In this document: positions 46,590-55,503 of the stretch, one piece after another
Layout: each line of letters starts with the position of its first letter
How positions within the stretch are numbered: position 1 is the stretch's first letter
From: Phormidesmis priestleyi ULC007
GTDB lineage: Bacteria; Cyanobacteriota; Cyanobacteriia; Leptolyngbyales; Leptolyngbyaceae
Direction: 5' to 3'
Assembly (NCBI RefSeq): GCF_001895925.1
Contig: NZ_MPPI01000006.1
Span: 124,001-188,000 of the forward strand
Length of the DNA stretch: 64,000 nucleotides
Notes under the pieces: generated by a model
Told to the model about the DNA's origin: nothing
Databases searched by the model: none
Seen by the model: only the letters and a program-made list of their open reading frames with translations
Made by a program: the position numbers and the translations under genes

Positions 46590-49574
46590 ATGAGCGATTA
46601 CTCCATGCTGGATCTATTTCGTCAAGAAGTAGAGACTCAGGTCAAATCTCTCAAGCAAAGCCTGTCGATTTTAAAGCAGCAGCCCTCGTTAGGTGGCGAA
46701 TTGGATACGGCAATTCGATCGCTCCATGCAATTACTGGCTCGGCCCAACTGGTTGAAATCGCAGCCGTCGCCACGCTATCTGAAACGATGCGAGTCAGAT
46801 TAATGGCGATGCAAGCTAACTCGATTGCTTTGTCCGATGTGCTGATTGAGCAACTCCTCCACGCAGGAGATCTGCTAGTAGAAATGAGTGATGCGACTGA
46901 AGAAATCGATCGTTGGCTATCAGATCACGCCGAAGATTTGGCCCAGACGCAAACGGCGATCGTGGGAGGTAACGGAGAGTCTATGCCTCCTCCCATCCAG
47001 CAAAGGACGGGGCACACAGAAGTCATCGAATCTAGCTCTGATCATCAGGTTCGCCCTCCTAGCCCCCCCAGGGAAACCAAAGTTCAAAGTCCCCCAATTT
47101 TGGGGGATTTAGGGGGCGAAGATCTCGGCAATGACGGATCGAAAGACTCCCGCGTACACGACACTATCCCAAAAGAGATCAGGGCAAACCCTCCCGAAAC
47201 GCCCGACTTAAAACCACCCAATGACCCCCAACCCAATCCGCCATCTCTGCTGTTAGATAGCTCGATGATGGATTTGTTTCGGCTAGAAGTTGAGGCACAG
47301 GCGACCCTCTTAAATAATGGTCTTTTAGCGTTAGAGACTCAGCCCCGATCGGCTCAAGAATTAGAAGCCTTGATGCGAGCCGCTCACTCGATCAAAGGGG
47401 CCGCTCGCATTGTGGGTTTAGATGCCGCAGTTCACCTTGCTCACGCGATGGAAGACTGCTTTGTTGCGGCTCAAAGTCAGACGATTAGACTCGATGGCGA
47501 TCGCGTTGATGTGCTGCTGCGAGGCGTTGATTTGCTGCAAAATCTCGGTCAGGTGAGTGATGCCGATTTACCCGCTTGGCTCACAAAACATGACTTGGAC
47601 TTTGCATCGGTGCGATCGACGATCGAGGCGATTCGCAACCCAGAGACATCGGCTGTCATTCAACCTTTAGAGGCGAATGTGATTCCACAAGCACCGATCG
47701 CGCCCACGCCTGCCGCCCCGACTTCAGACGCTACTGATGTACCGAAAACGACAACTCCCGAAGTCAGTGTCTCTCCGATAGAATCAAGCCCTACTGAATC
47801 ATCAACGATTCAGGATCGCGTCGTGCGAGTCAGCGCCGACAATCTCAACCGCATGATGGGACTCGCGGGCGAATCGCTGATCGAGGCAAATTGGCTGCCG
47901 CCGTTTGCAGATGCACTTGGGGCGCTTAAATCTCAGCAGCTAAAGCTTTCTAAATACCTAGAGCAGTTGCAGCAAAACGCTCTGGCGAATCCTATCGATC
48001 AAACGGCTAAAACGCTACTCGACGCGACCCGCAAACAGGATCAAGAATGCCGAAAACTACTCAACGATCGCTTGATCGAACTCGAAGAATTTATTCGGCG
48101 ATCGACAAATCTCTCCGATCGGCTCTATCGAGAAGTGATCACCTCAAATATGCGGCCGTTTATGGATGGGATGCCAGGGTTTCCGCGCATGGTGCGAGAT
48201 CTTGCCCGCACCACTAACAAGCAAGTCAAGTTAGAGATTGTTGGAAAATCCACCTCGGTCGATCGCGACATTCTCAAAAAGCTAGAGGCCCCGCTCACGC
48301 ACATTTTGCGAAACGCAGTGGATCACGGCATAGAACTGCCAGAAGATCGCGTCGCAGCAGGCAAACTCGCCGAAGGAACAATTCGATTAGAGGCGATGCA
48401 CCGAGGCGGAATGTTAGCGATTACGATCGCCGATGATGGCAAAGGCATTGCGCCGATGCTGCTGCGTCAACAAATTGTTGATAAAAAATTAGTCACACCC
48501 GACGTTGCCACCCAGCTTACCGACGCTGAACTGATGGAGTTTTTGTTTCTACCCGGCTTCTCAATGTCAAAGCAAGTCACCGAACTCTCTGGTCGAGGCG
48601 TGGGTTTAGACATTGCCAAGAACATGGCGCAAGAAGTAGGCGGCACGGTGCGGGCAACTTCACAGCCTGGAAAAGGCATCAGTTTTTACTTTCAGCTTCC
48701 CTTAACGCTCTCCGTCGTGCGGACTTTGCTCGTCGAAGTGTCTGGCGAAACCTATGCGTTTCCTCTGGCTCGAATCGATCAAATTGTAGCGGTTAAGCCT
48801 GCCGAGATTTCAGTGGTCGAAACGCGTCAATATTTCACACTTGATCAAAAAAACATTGGTCTGATTCCAGTCCATCAAGTGCTCGATTTGCCACCGCCTC
48901 CGTCATTGTCTGATCCGCTTTGGGTCGTGGTAATTAGCGATCAGGCAAACACCTATGGGCTAGTGGTCGATCGCTGCCTTGGAGAACGAGAACTGGTCGT
49001 GCGTCCGCTCGATGCTCGGTTAGGTAAAGTGCAAGATATCAGTGCAGCCGCCCTGATGGGAGACGGATCGCTGGTGCTGATTGTCGATGTGTCTGATCTC
49101 GTCCGATCCACTAATACCCTACTCAACGAGAGTACGATCGCCAAAATCAGTCACATCGAAGAGAATTCTGACCTGACCTTAAATGGATCTGCCCATCACA
49201 AAGAGCCAAGGCGAGTGCTGGTAGTAGACGACTCGATCACAGTTCGAGAAATGGAGCGGAAGCTGCTGCAAAATCGCGGCTATCTCGTTGATGTGGCAGT
49301 CGATGGAATGGAAGGCTGGAATGCGGTACGATCGTCTCCTTATGATTTGGTAATCAGCGATATTGATATGCCACGAATGAACGGAATTGAACTGATTAAA
49401 GCGATTAAAGGACATCCCCGACTGGGTGCGATTCCGGTAATTGTGGTGTCTTATCGCGATCGAGAAGACGATCGTATGCAAGGATTAGAAGCAGGCGCAG
49501 ACTATTATCTAACCAAAAGCAGTTTTCATGACGATACGCTGATTCGGGCAGTCATGGATTTGATCGGTGAGTGA
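46590..49574 (+). CDS. CheA-type hybrid kinase, two HPt domains and receiver (WspE-like)
   Basis: I chose ATG 46590 because GGAG lies 7 bp upstream; ATG 46569 is the alternative. The protein has 994 residues. HPt1 (about 5-110) has H46 in SLHAITGS, and HPt2 (about 230-345) has H266 in [10 protein letters not shown]. The catalytic part has the N box [11 protein letters not shown], then ADDGKGI and [12 protein letters not shown] CheW-like domain and a C-terminal receiver ([24 protein letters not shown]) follow. The linker between the HPt domains (about residues 155-176) is partly encoded by a family A repeat. It phosphorylates the CheB and cyclase regulators. Confidence 0.94.
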   Translation: MSDYSMLDLFRQEVETQVKSLKQSLSILKQQPSLGGELDTAIRSLHAITGSAQLVEIAAVATLSETMRVRLMAMQANSIALSDVLIEQLLHAGDLLVEMSDATEEIDRWLSDHAEDLAQTQTAIVGGNGESMPPPIQQRTGHTEVIESSSDHQVRPPSPPRETKVQSPPILGDLGGEDLGNDGSKDSRVHDTIPKEIRANPPETPDLKPPNDPQPNPPSLLLDSSMMDLFRLEVEAQATLLNNGLLALETQPRSAQELEALMRAAHSIKGAARIVGLDAAVHLAHAMEDCFVAAQSQTIRLDGDRVDVLLRGVDLLQNLGQVSDADLPAWLTKHDLDFASVRSTIEAIRNPETSAVIQPLEANVIPQAPIAPTPAAPTSDATDVPKTTTPEVSVSPIESSPTESSTIQDRVVRVSADNLNRMMGLAGESLIEANWLPPFADALGALKSQQLKLSKYLEQLQQNALANPIDQTAKTLLDATRKQDQECRKLLNDRLIELEEFIRRSTNLSDRLYREVITSNMRPFMDGMPGFPRMVRDLARTTNKQVKLEIVGKSTSVDRDILKKLEAPLTHILRNAVDHGIELPEDRVAAGKLAEGTIRLEAMHRGGMLAITIADDGKGIAPMLLRQQIVDKKLVTPDVATQLTDAELMEFLFLPGFSMSKQVTELSGRGVGLDIAKNMAQEVGGTVRATSQPGKGISFYFQLPLTLSVVRTLLVEVSGETYAFPLARIDQIVAVKPAEISVVETRQYFTLDQKNIGLIPVHQVLDLPPPPSLSDPLWVVVISDQANTYGLVVDRCLGERELVVRPLDARLGKVQDISAAALMGDGSLVLIVDVSDLVRSTNTLLNESTIAKISHIEENSDLTLNGSAHHKEPRRVLVVDDSITVREMERKLLQNRGYLVDVAVDGMEGWNAVRSSPYDLVISDIDMPRMNGIELIKAIKGHPRLGAIPVIVVSYRDREDDRMQGLEAGADYYLTKSSFHDDTLIRAVMDLIGE
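47052..47117. repeat. Family A repeat inside the cheA coding sequence
   Basis: Positions 47082-47117 carry the standard right core (TTCAAAGTCCCCCAATTTTG then GGGGATTTAGGGGGC), and 47052-47070 a diverged left arm rich in CCCCCC. Read in the cheA frame it gives [13 protein letters not shown] with no stop codon. It lies in the linker between the two HPt domains. Confidence 0.8.
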
Positions 49575-50599
49575 CTATGAGAATCGCAATCGTCAACGAT
49601 ATGTTTATCGCGATCGAAGCGCTTCGACGAGTCGTGTTGACGATCGCCGAACACCAAATTGTCTGGATCGCCAAAGATGGGGCAGAAGCGGTTGCCAAAT
49701 GCGCTAAAGACACGCCCGACCTGATCTTAATGGATCTGATCATGCCTGTGATGGATGGGGTTGAGGCAACTCGGCAGATTATGAAACGCTCTCCCTGTGC
49801 CATTTTGATTGTGACAGTGAGTATCGAGCAAAATTCTGCAAAAGTGTTTGAAGCGATGGGCTATGGCGCACTCGATGCCGTCAACACGCCTGTTTTAGGC
49901 AACCAAGGCACGCCCGGAGCCGCCCTAGCCCTGCTCGGAAAGATTGCGATGATTTCTAAGCTCACTGGCAAGCCCAATCCGCCTCTATCCACTCCCCTGC
50001 GACCTCCCCTTCCTCTGCAATCGTGTCCATTATTTCCCCTGATCGCGATCGGTTCCTCAACAGGCGGGCCCAAGGCCCTTTCGACTATTCTTTCTCGGCT
50101 GCCTGCTGATTTTGAAGCCGCGATCGTCATTGTTCAGCACGTCGATGCTCAGTTTGCTGGAGGTATGGTTGACTGGCTCAATCAGCTAACTCCCCTCACC
50201 GTCAAAAAAGCTGCGGTAGGCGATCGTCCCCAAAAAGGCGTTGTTTTAATTGCCTGCACCAACGATCATCTCTGTCTGCAATCCAATCAGACGCTCAACT
50301 ATGTCAGAGAGCCGATCGACTATCCTTACCGTCCGTCGATCGATGTATTTTTTAAAAGTGTGGCTCACTATTGGGCGGCTCAAGGCACGGCGGTTTTGCT
50401 AACTGGAATGGGGCGGGGTGGGGCTGAAGGGCTGCGATTGCTGAGAGATGCGGGCTGGCACACGATCGCGCAAGATCAAGAAAGCTGCGCGGTGTATGGG
50501 ATGCCCAAAGCGGCGGCTGAATTAAACGCGGCGGTTGAAGTGTTGAACCCGGAAGCGATCGCGGCAACACTGACGCACCGGACTACGGTTAGGCGTTAG
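49571..50599 (+). CDS. CheB-type methylesterase lacking the catalytic Asp (WspF-like)
   Basis: The 342-residue protein has a receiver (phospho-acceptor D55 in [13 protein letters not shown]) and a C-terminal methylesterase domain from about 155. S163 in [10 protein letters not shown] and H190 in IVQHVDAQF fit the triad. The third residue, normally Asp in TGMGxDGAxG, is Gly283 ([11 protein letters not shown]). The N-terminal start overlaps the cheA stop by 4 bp (ATGA). It may have reduced or no esterase activity and act as a binding regulator instead. Confidence 0.9.
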   Translation: MTMRIAIVNDMFIAIEALRRVVLTIAEHQIVWIAKDGAEAVAKCAKDTPDLILMDLIMPVMDGVEATRQIMKRSPCAILIVTVSIEQNSAKVFEAMGYGALDAVNTPVLGNQGTPGAALALLGKIAMISKLTGKPNPPLSTPLRPPLPLQSCPLFPLIAIGSSTGGPKALSTILSRLPADFEAAIVIVQHVDAQFAGGMVDWLNQLTPLTVKKAAVGDRPQKGVVLIACTNDHLCLQSNQTLNYVREPIDYPYRPSIDVFFKSVAHYWAAQGTAVLLTGMGRGGAEGLRLLRDAGWHTIAQDQESCAVYGMPKAAAELNAAVEVLNPEAIAATLTHRTTVRR

Positions 50600-50633
50600 G
50601 ATCATGGATTAAAGGGTCTGTAAAACTTGTGAG

Positions 50634-50765
50634 CGGCTTCTGCCCCCTAAATCCCCCAAAATTGGGGAACTTTGAAACTGAAAGTTTTGGGTCAAAGTCC
50701 CCCAGAATGGGGGATTTAGGGGGCAAATCCCCAGCAATCTGAACTTAAAGCAATTTGTGTCTACG
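50634..50765. repeat. Family A variant with AAGCAATTTGTG end
   Basis: The core (GCCCCCTAAATCCCCCAAAA ... GGGGGATTTAGGGGGC) is complete and the right end is AAAGCAATTTGTGTCTACG, matching the subfamily at 21909-22069. It separates the cheB and cyclase genes. Borders are approximate. Confidence 0.7.
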
Positions 50766-50794
50766 TTCCTTAATGTTCTCTGGTGTTTTTTGGC

Positions 50795-52285
50795 ATGGAC
50801 GATTCGATCACGGTGTTGCTGATTGACGATCAATCGATGATCGCAGAAGCCGTGCGGCGAATGCTGGAGACTGAACCGGATATCACCTTTCACTATTGCA
50901 GTGACCCGACGCAAGCGCTCAAGATTGCTAGAGAGTGCCAGCCCACGGTGATTTTGCAAGATCTGGTAATGCCACAAATGGATGGGCTGCTGTTGGTGCG
51001 CTTTTTACGATCGCACGATGCCCCCACCTATCAGATTCCGCTAATCGTGCTGTCGAGCAAAGAAGAGCCTGTGATCAAAGCCCAGGCGTTTGAACTGGGC
51101 GCAAACGACTATCTCGTCAAGCTGCCCGATCGCGTTGAGCTGCTCGCCCGCATTCGCTATCACTCTAGAGCCTACACCAATCTGCTCAAGCGCCAAGAAG
51201 CCGAAGCGATGCTGCGCGACGAAAACCAGCGACAGGCACTCTACATTCAACAGGTTGATAAATTGACCCATGCTGCCGTGACGGTCGAGCAAGACACCTT
51301 TGAGTCTGAGAGTTTGAGTGATGTTGTCGATCGCAGTGACGAATTGGGACAACTGGCACGGGTCTTTACTCAAATGGTGAAGACGGTGAAAAATCGCGAA
51401 CAGGAATTGCAGCGATTAAATGATTCCTTTGCGCGATTTTTTCCAGGTGAATATCTCAAGTTTCTTCGCAAAGACAGCGTGACCGAGGTGCAGTTGGGCG
51501 ATTATGTCAGCAAAGTGATGGCAGTGATGTTTAGCGACATCCGATCGTTTACCACGATGTCAGAAACGATGACCCCGCGCGAAAACTTTGATTTTGTGAA
51601 CGCCTATCTCAAGCGCGTCAGTCCAGAGATTCGCAATCACTATGGCATCATCGTCAAATTTTTGGGAGACGGCATGATGGCGGTGTTTCCCGATGGGGCA
51701 GATGATGCGGTGGCGGCGGGGGTTGCCAAACAAAAGCGGGTGCAAGAATATAATCAGCAGCGCCAAGCGAGGGGCAATTTGCCCGTGCAGGTGGGCATTG
51801 GCATTCACGTCGGGCAGATGATGTTAGGCATGGTCGGCGAAGCAAACCGTATTCAGGGCGATGCGTTTTCAGATAATGTCAATTTGACCTCGCGGTTAGA
51901 AGGATTGACCAAGTTTTATGGCGTTGCCATGATCATTTCGGGTCAAACCCTAGAGCATCTCAGCAACCCTGATCGCTATCAGATACGCTTTTTAGATCGC
52001 GCGATCGTCAAAGGACGAAATGAAGCGATCTCAGTCTACGAAGTCTTAGACGCTGAAGTTGAAGAAGTGCGATCGCTCAAACTGCAAACTCAACCTGATT
52101 TTGATCGAGGCGTTAATTGTTATCGCGATCGAGCGATCGGCGATGCCAAGCTTTGTTTTGAGCAAGTGTTAGCCGTTCACCCTGCCGACAAGACCGCAAA
52201 ACTCTATCTAGAGCGAGTGGAATCTTTACTAGAGCAAGGCATCCCCGACGATTGGAATGAGGCGTGGGTGTTTATCGACAAATAA
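50795..52285 (+). CDS. Response regulator with class III adenylate/guanylate cyclase output
   Basis: The ATG at 50795 (MDDSITVLLIDDQ) is preferred over a GTG at 50783. The 496-residue protein has a receiver at about 5-125 with D56 in VILQDLVMP. A HAMP-like segment follows (SDELGQLARVFTQMVKTV) and a linker NDSFARFFPGEYLKFL. The class III cyclase domain is at about 235-410: metal-binding Asp residues in MFSDIRSFTTMSE and KFLGDGMMAVF, and catalytic Asn/Arg in DNVNLTSRLEGL. A short TPR-like tail ends it. The second messenger is probably cAMP, as in other cyanobacterial regulators of this form, but this is not proven. It takes the place of WspR in a Wsp-like pathway. Confidence 0.88.
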   Translation: MDDSITVLLIDDQSMIAEAVRRMLETEPDITFHYCSDPTQALKIARECQPTVILQDLVMPQMDGLLLVRFLRSHDAPTYQIPLIVLSSKEEPVIKAQAFELGANDYLVKLPDRVELLARIRYHSRAYTNLLKRQEAEAMLRDENQRQALYIQQVDKLTHAAVTVEQDTFESESLSDVVDRSDELGQLARVFTQMVKTVKNREQELQRLNDSFARFFPGEYLKFLRKDSVTEVQLGDYVSKVMAVMFSDIRSFTTMSETMTPRENFDFVNAYLKRVSPEIRNHYGIIVKFLGDGMMAVFPDGADDAVAAGVAKQKRVQEYNQQRQARGNLPVQVGIGIHVGQMMLGMVGEANRIQGDAFSDNVNLTSRLEGLTKFYGVAMIISGQTLEHLSNPDRYQIRFLDRAIVKGRNEAISVYEVLDAEVEEVRSLKLQTQPDFDRGVNCYRDRAIGDAKLCFEQVLAVHPADKTAKLYLERVESLLEQGIPDDWNEAWVFIDK

Positions 52286-52309
52286 TTGAATGTCGTACCA
52301 GTTTGATTG

Positions 52310-52345
52310 ACCCGTAGGGATATGGCACTGCCGTGTCCTCTCGCG
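52310..52345. repeat. Family B repeat, partial copy
   Basis: GTAGGGATATGGCACTGCCG and TGTCC match the palindromic part of the family B copies at 5157-5207 and 12333-12390. It lies just upstream of a family A element. Confidence 0.5.
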
Positions 52346-52362
52346 ATCGTTCGATCTATAAA

Positions 52363-52536
52363 AACCTGAATTCGATGAAGCTTTTCGCTGCGGTTGCAAA
52401 TCCGGGCTGCTCCCTAAATCCTCCATCAATGGGGAACTTTGAGCCAAGATTCCCGGTTTCAAAGTCCCCCAGAATGGGGGATTTAGGGGGCAGAAGCCGC
52501 TGAGAACGAAGTGAAAAAACTCGTCGAACTGACGTT
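52363..52536. repeat. Family A MITE-like element, copy in reverse orientation
   Basis: This 174-bp copy runs from AACCTGAATTCGATGAAG to CGTCGAACTGACGTT and is flanked by ATAAA at 52358-52362 and 52537-52541. Relative to copies 1-3, the GAATTC end is on the left, so the element can insert in both orientations. Confidence 0.9.
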
Positions 52537-52616
52537 ATAAAAGATTCTGTTAAACCCCATTGATAACCGCCTTACGATCGTCTAATGATGGGTTACATAA
52601 ATGCGATCGATAATCT

Positions 52617-53153
52617 TTAAATCCAGTTGGTTTGTTTAGGCGGTGGTGGCAGGGGCTTTCCTCGCAGCAAATTCCAAGTAATGGTGCCGACTTTGCCATC
52701 TGCTCTCAGCTTGTGCTTTTGTTGAAACGCAATCACGCCCTTTCGCGTCTCCTCGTCAAAAACGCTGTTGCGCTGAACGCGGTAGCCATTGACATTGAGT
52801 AACCCTTGCAGTTCATAAACATCTGCACCGTTTAAACCTGATCTCAGCAAACGCGTACCCGGTTGAACAGTACTCTTTAACATTGCCCAGGTTTTGGCAT
52901 CGACAGTGCAATCCAACCTCAGCCGATGTTCAATTTGATATGCTCTAACCGCTTCTTCTGTGCGGCTGTTAAAGGCCCCGTCTACCCTGAGCCTAAATCC
53001 GTGAGCGTTGAGCAACTCTTGCAGCACTGCAACCGCCTCGCCTACATCCCACGGGCGAAGTTCTGGTTCTAAGATGGTTTCTTGAGAAGTTGGCGGAGGG
53101 GTGCCTGGGTCAATTTCAGAATCAGAATTGACAGATTCAGGATTAGTCATCAC
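52617..53153 (-). CDS. Protein with two peptidoglycan-binding (PG_binding_1) repeats
   Basis: The 178-residue protein starts with an acidic Pro-rich stretch (1-35) and continues with two helical PGBD units at about 38-95 and 102-168: GEAVAVLQELLNAHGFRLRVDGAFNSRTEEAVRAYQ and GADVYELQGLLNVNGYRVQRNSVFDEETRKGVIAFQ. No signal peptide is seen. No catalytic domain is attached; such proteins may anchor others to the wall. The gene is monocistronic in appearance. Confidence 0.88.
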   Translation of the reverse strand: MMTNPESVNSDSEIDPGTPPPTSQETILEPELRPWDVGEAVAVLQELLNAHGFRLRVDGAFNSRTEEAVRAYQIEHRLRLDCTVDAKTWAMLKSTVQPGTRLLRSGLNGADVYELQGLLNVNGYRVQRNSVFDEETRKGVIAFQQKHKLRADGKVGTITWNLLRGKPLPPPPKQTNWI

Positions 53154-53281
53154 ACCAAAAGCAACTTTTATCTAGGTTGGAAGGAGTTTCCAGAATAGTA
53201 CGACAAATCTCAAGAAGCTACAAGCAATCCTTGCTGTGATCAAAAGTGTCATGATTCGCTTCTCAGAGTTATAAAAAATTG

Positions 53282-53761
53282 CTACAGCGCACAGATCGCC
53301 TTGACAGCTTCAGCCGATTTATTTTTGGATGTGCCATTACTGAGTGTTGTTTCATAACGCTCCCAACCCGCAACCCGCATATCGTCTTTCTGTTCGCGCA
53401 CAAACCGATAGAGAGTTTTGGTCTTGCAATCCACCTGCATGATCTGAAATGCCAGCACTCCTCGACAGGCAGTCCCTTCTCGACCCCGAGAAATCTTGGC
53501 TAGAAAGAAGCGATCGGTGCCGTCTTTTTTGACACCCGTTGGATCAATTTCATAAGAACAAGCCCCGCGATCGTCTCCTAGCCACAGGTTATATTGCTGC
53601 AAATAGCCGTAAAATTTGTTCAGCACCGCTTCTGGAGGCACATTACTAGGCTTGGCGGCTGGTGTAGCGGTTGTGGGTGCAGCTTGAGCCAAAGAGCCGC
53701 TGATTGTTCCACAATTCAATGAGCCGAGAAAAATGAGGCTTAGACTGATTTTAGAGAACAT
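53282..53761 (-). CDS. Small secreted protein of unknown function
   Basis: The ATG at 53761 gives MFSKISLSLIFLGSLNCGTI, a typical signal peptide with cleavage near LAQAAP; the frame extends 8 residues further upstream without improving it. The mature part, about 130 residues, has four Cys residues (GACSYEID, TACRGVL, VDCKTK, AICAL) suggesting two disulfides. It has a Pro/Ala/Thr linker and no recognised domain. It is periplasmic or secreted. Confidence 0.6.
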   Translation of the reverse strand: MFSKISLSLIFLGSLNCGTISGSLAQAAPTTATPAAKPSNVPPEAVLNKFYGYLQQYNLWLGDDRGACSYEIDPTGVKKDGTDRFFLAKISRGREGTACRGVLAFQIMQVDCKTKTLYRFVREQKDDMRVAGWERYETTLSNGTSKNKSAEAVKAICAL

Positions 53762-53811
53762 AGGTGTTTCAAATCGGATTGCCACATTATTGCAGATTCA
53801 GTTAGAACTTT

Positions 53812-53942
53812 ACGCGGTTGTAAAACACTCGCTTCACATTTTCGGCTGGGATGACATAGAGGGCAACGATCGCCCCTAACACCAGCACAAAGCTCAACGG
53901 CAATGGTTGAAATCCAAAGATCTTGCTACAGCGCGAACTCAT
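53812..53942 (-). pseudogene. C-terminal remnant of a P-type cation ATPase
   Basis: A frame of 42 codons reads FGFQPLPLSFVLVLGAIVAL and then YVIPAENVKRVFYNRVKF. This is the last membrane helix and tail typical of Mg2+/cation P-type ATPases (compare HPIDLTICLAGAAISLLWFEYLKTL in the intact gene at 55504-58122). It has no body, and its 5' end overlaps the end of the DUF6920 gene. The rest was probably deleted. Confidence 0.6.
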
Positions 53943-54774
53943 AGTTAATCTCTGTAGTTCTTCCTTTAAAGTAGAGCCGAGTGCCTTCTGGATACTCCCA
54001 TCCCACCTCGCCTTCTAGGGGAATAAGCATCCCATCACGAACTGAATATTCCCAGAATCGACCGCTCCAAGGCATAGCAGTCAGCTTGTCACGATAACGA
54101 GCCTCAGCCCGCATGGTAGCGATCGCCCCTTCAGCATTAAACTGAAACACGAGGGAGACAGTTGTTGCACCATCCGTCAAAGTAGCGCGAGCCGAGATGT
54201 CATCGATCGCTTCCCAGCGCACACCCTGACTGGGTAATAGGGCAGTGGGATACCAAGTAGCTTCAGCAAAGAACCGCAATAATTCACCTTGGTTCGCTTC
54301 AGGCGTACTGGGTATTTTTGCAACGGTGAAAAGACCGAGTAATGATGCGTGTAAGCTGCCTTCTCCTAACAGATAGGTATCATGGACAAAGGCGTTCAGT
54401 CCTGGAGCCATCTGAATACGTGCATCCCAGTCAAAACCTAGCCGTTGAGTCGTTACAAGTTGAGTGGCAGTAAACGGACTCCACTGGTTCTCAGTTTCGC
54501 TCAGATTGAACTGTCCCTGCTGAGAGAGATTGACCATAGCCACGATCGCTTGTCCATCCTTGAGTACTGTCCGAAAGAATCGCTGTACGGGATCTGGTAA
54601 GCCTTCGATCTCTTTTTGGTCATAGATTTTGGGTTCAATGGTTCGCTGTCCATTTGTTAATTTGGCTCGTAAGCGATCGGTATCTGACTGCCAGCGGTAG
54701 CTACCATAAATGGCAGCAATTCCAAAGCTGACTATGATTAAAACACCAATAATTGCAATCCACTTAATCCACAT
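53926..54774 (-). CDS. DUF6920/DUF6544 family protein
   Basis: The 282-residue protein has one N-terminal membrane helix (3-24) and a soluble domain rich in aromatic beta strands. Recognisable family segments are LPDPVQRFFRTVLKDGQ, VTTQRLGFDWDARI, LLRFFAEATWYPTALLP and the closing WEYPEGTRLYFKGRTTEINYEF. The family is widespread and of unknown function. The small membrane-protein gene upstream is 9 bp away, so the two are co-transcribed. Confidence 0.8.
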   Translation of the reverse strand: MWIKWIAIIGVLIIVSFGIAAIYGSYRWQSDTDRLRAKLTNGQRTIEPKIYDQKEIEGLPDPVQRFFRTVLKDGQAIVAMVNLSQQGQFNLSETENQWSPFTATQLVTTQRLGFDWDARIQMAPGLNAFVHDTYLLGEGSLHASLLGLFTVAKIPSTPEANQGELLRFFAEATWYPTALLPSQGVRWEAIDDISARATLTDGATTVSLVFQFNAEGAIATMRAEARYRDKLTAMPWSGRFWEYSVRDGMLIPLEGEVGWEYPEGTRLYFKGRTTEINYEFAL

Positions 54775-54783
54775 GATACTGAC

Positions 54784-55131
54784 CTATTTTTGTTGATTTA
54801 GAACTTGATAGATTGTGATGATGAAAACGATCGCGAAAATAGTGGTGTAGATTAGCTTCGTATACTTAGCTAGCCAACTTGGAAGATAAATATCAAAATT
54901 GTCCTTTGTGGAGTTTGAGTATTTTCGGGCAAGTAGATTTAATGGACAGTGGGAGTTAAAAGTTAGAAGAATTAGTCCTTCCAGAAATACAAATCCGTAA
55001 CCAATCCAGAGCCAGTGATCGAGTTTATTGGCGATCGCGGCATATAGCATATAGAAAATCACGAAATTAAAGAATACCCATATTAAAGTGTGAATGACTT
55101 TAATCAGCATCAATTTGGTTTTATTTTCCAC
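54784..55131 (-). CDS. Conserved small membrane protein
   Basis: The 115-residue protein has four predicted helices (about 10-30, 38-58, 85-110 plus a re-entrant segment). The motif HCPLNLLARKYSNSTKDNFDIYLPSWLAKY is conserved in similar short proteins of Bacteroidota and cyanobacteria, as far as I recall. No function is known. It starts 15 bp before the remnant of a carotenoid-desaturase-like gene. Confidence 0.7.
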   Translation of the reverse strand: MENKTKLMLIKVIHTLIWVFFNFVIFYMLYAAIANKLDHWLWIGYGFVFLEGLILLTFNSHCPLNLLARKYSNSTKDNFDIYLPSWLAKYTKLIYTTIFAIVFIITIYQVLNQQK

Positions 55132-55146
55132 ATTACCTTCCTATTT

Positions 55147-55338
55147 TCAAGGTGTCATTGCCCGAAAAGTCTGCTTGTCTTCCCGACAGATTTGCTGAAT
55201 AATATTGCGTCCCGACATTGCCACCACTGGCAGGCTACCACCGGGTTCGACCCACTGGCTGATCGAATAGAAATTTCGCAGTTTAGGTAATGTTTTCGGT
55301 AACCCTTTTATCGACAGTGGGAGGGGTTGCTTGATCAT
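55147..55338 (-). pseudogene. C-terminal remnant of a CrtI/CrtISO-like FAD oxidoreductase
   Basis: The 63-codon frame reads KGLPKTLPKLRNFYSISQWVEPGGSLPVVAMSGRNIIQQICREDK. This is the FAD-binding C-terminal motif of phytoene-desaturase and carotene-isomerase-like enzymes (QWVEPGGG.P..A.SGRN). The roughly 440 upstream residues are absent; the sequence upstream to 55503 shows no continuation. It is a deletion remnant that may still be transcribed with the genes below it. Confidence 0.7.
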
Positions 55339-55503
55339 TGGTTGTAGAGTTCTTCATGTAACACCTTCACTACTTTTTTTAGCACCGACACGTCCGCGAT
55401 CCGATTCTAAAATTGGTAAGCTGTTCATCCGTGCCATAGCACTATAAAGTCAGTCCGCGTCCCCAGCAAATGACTTGCTCTGCTTTAAATGGAACCTAGC
55501 TGT

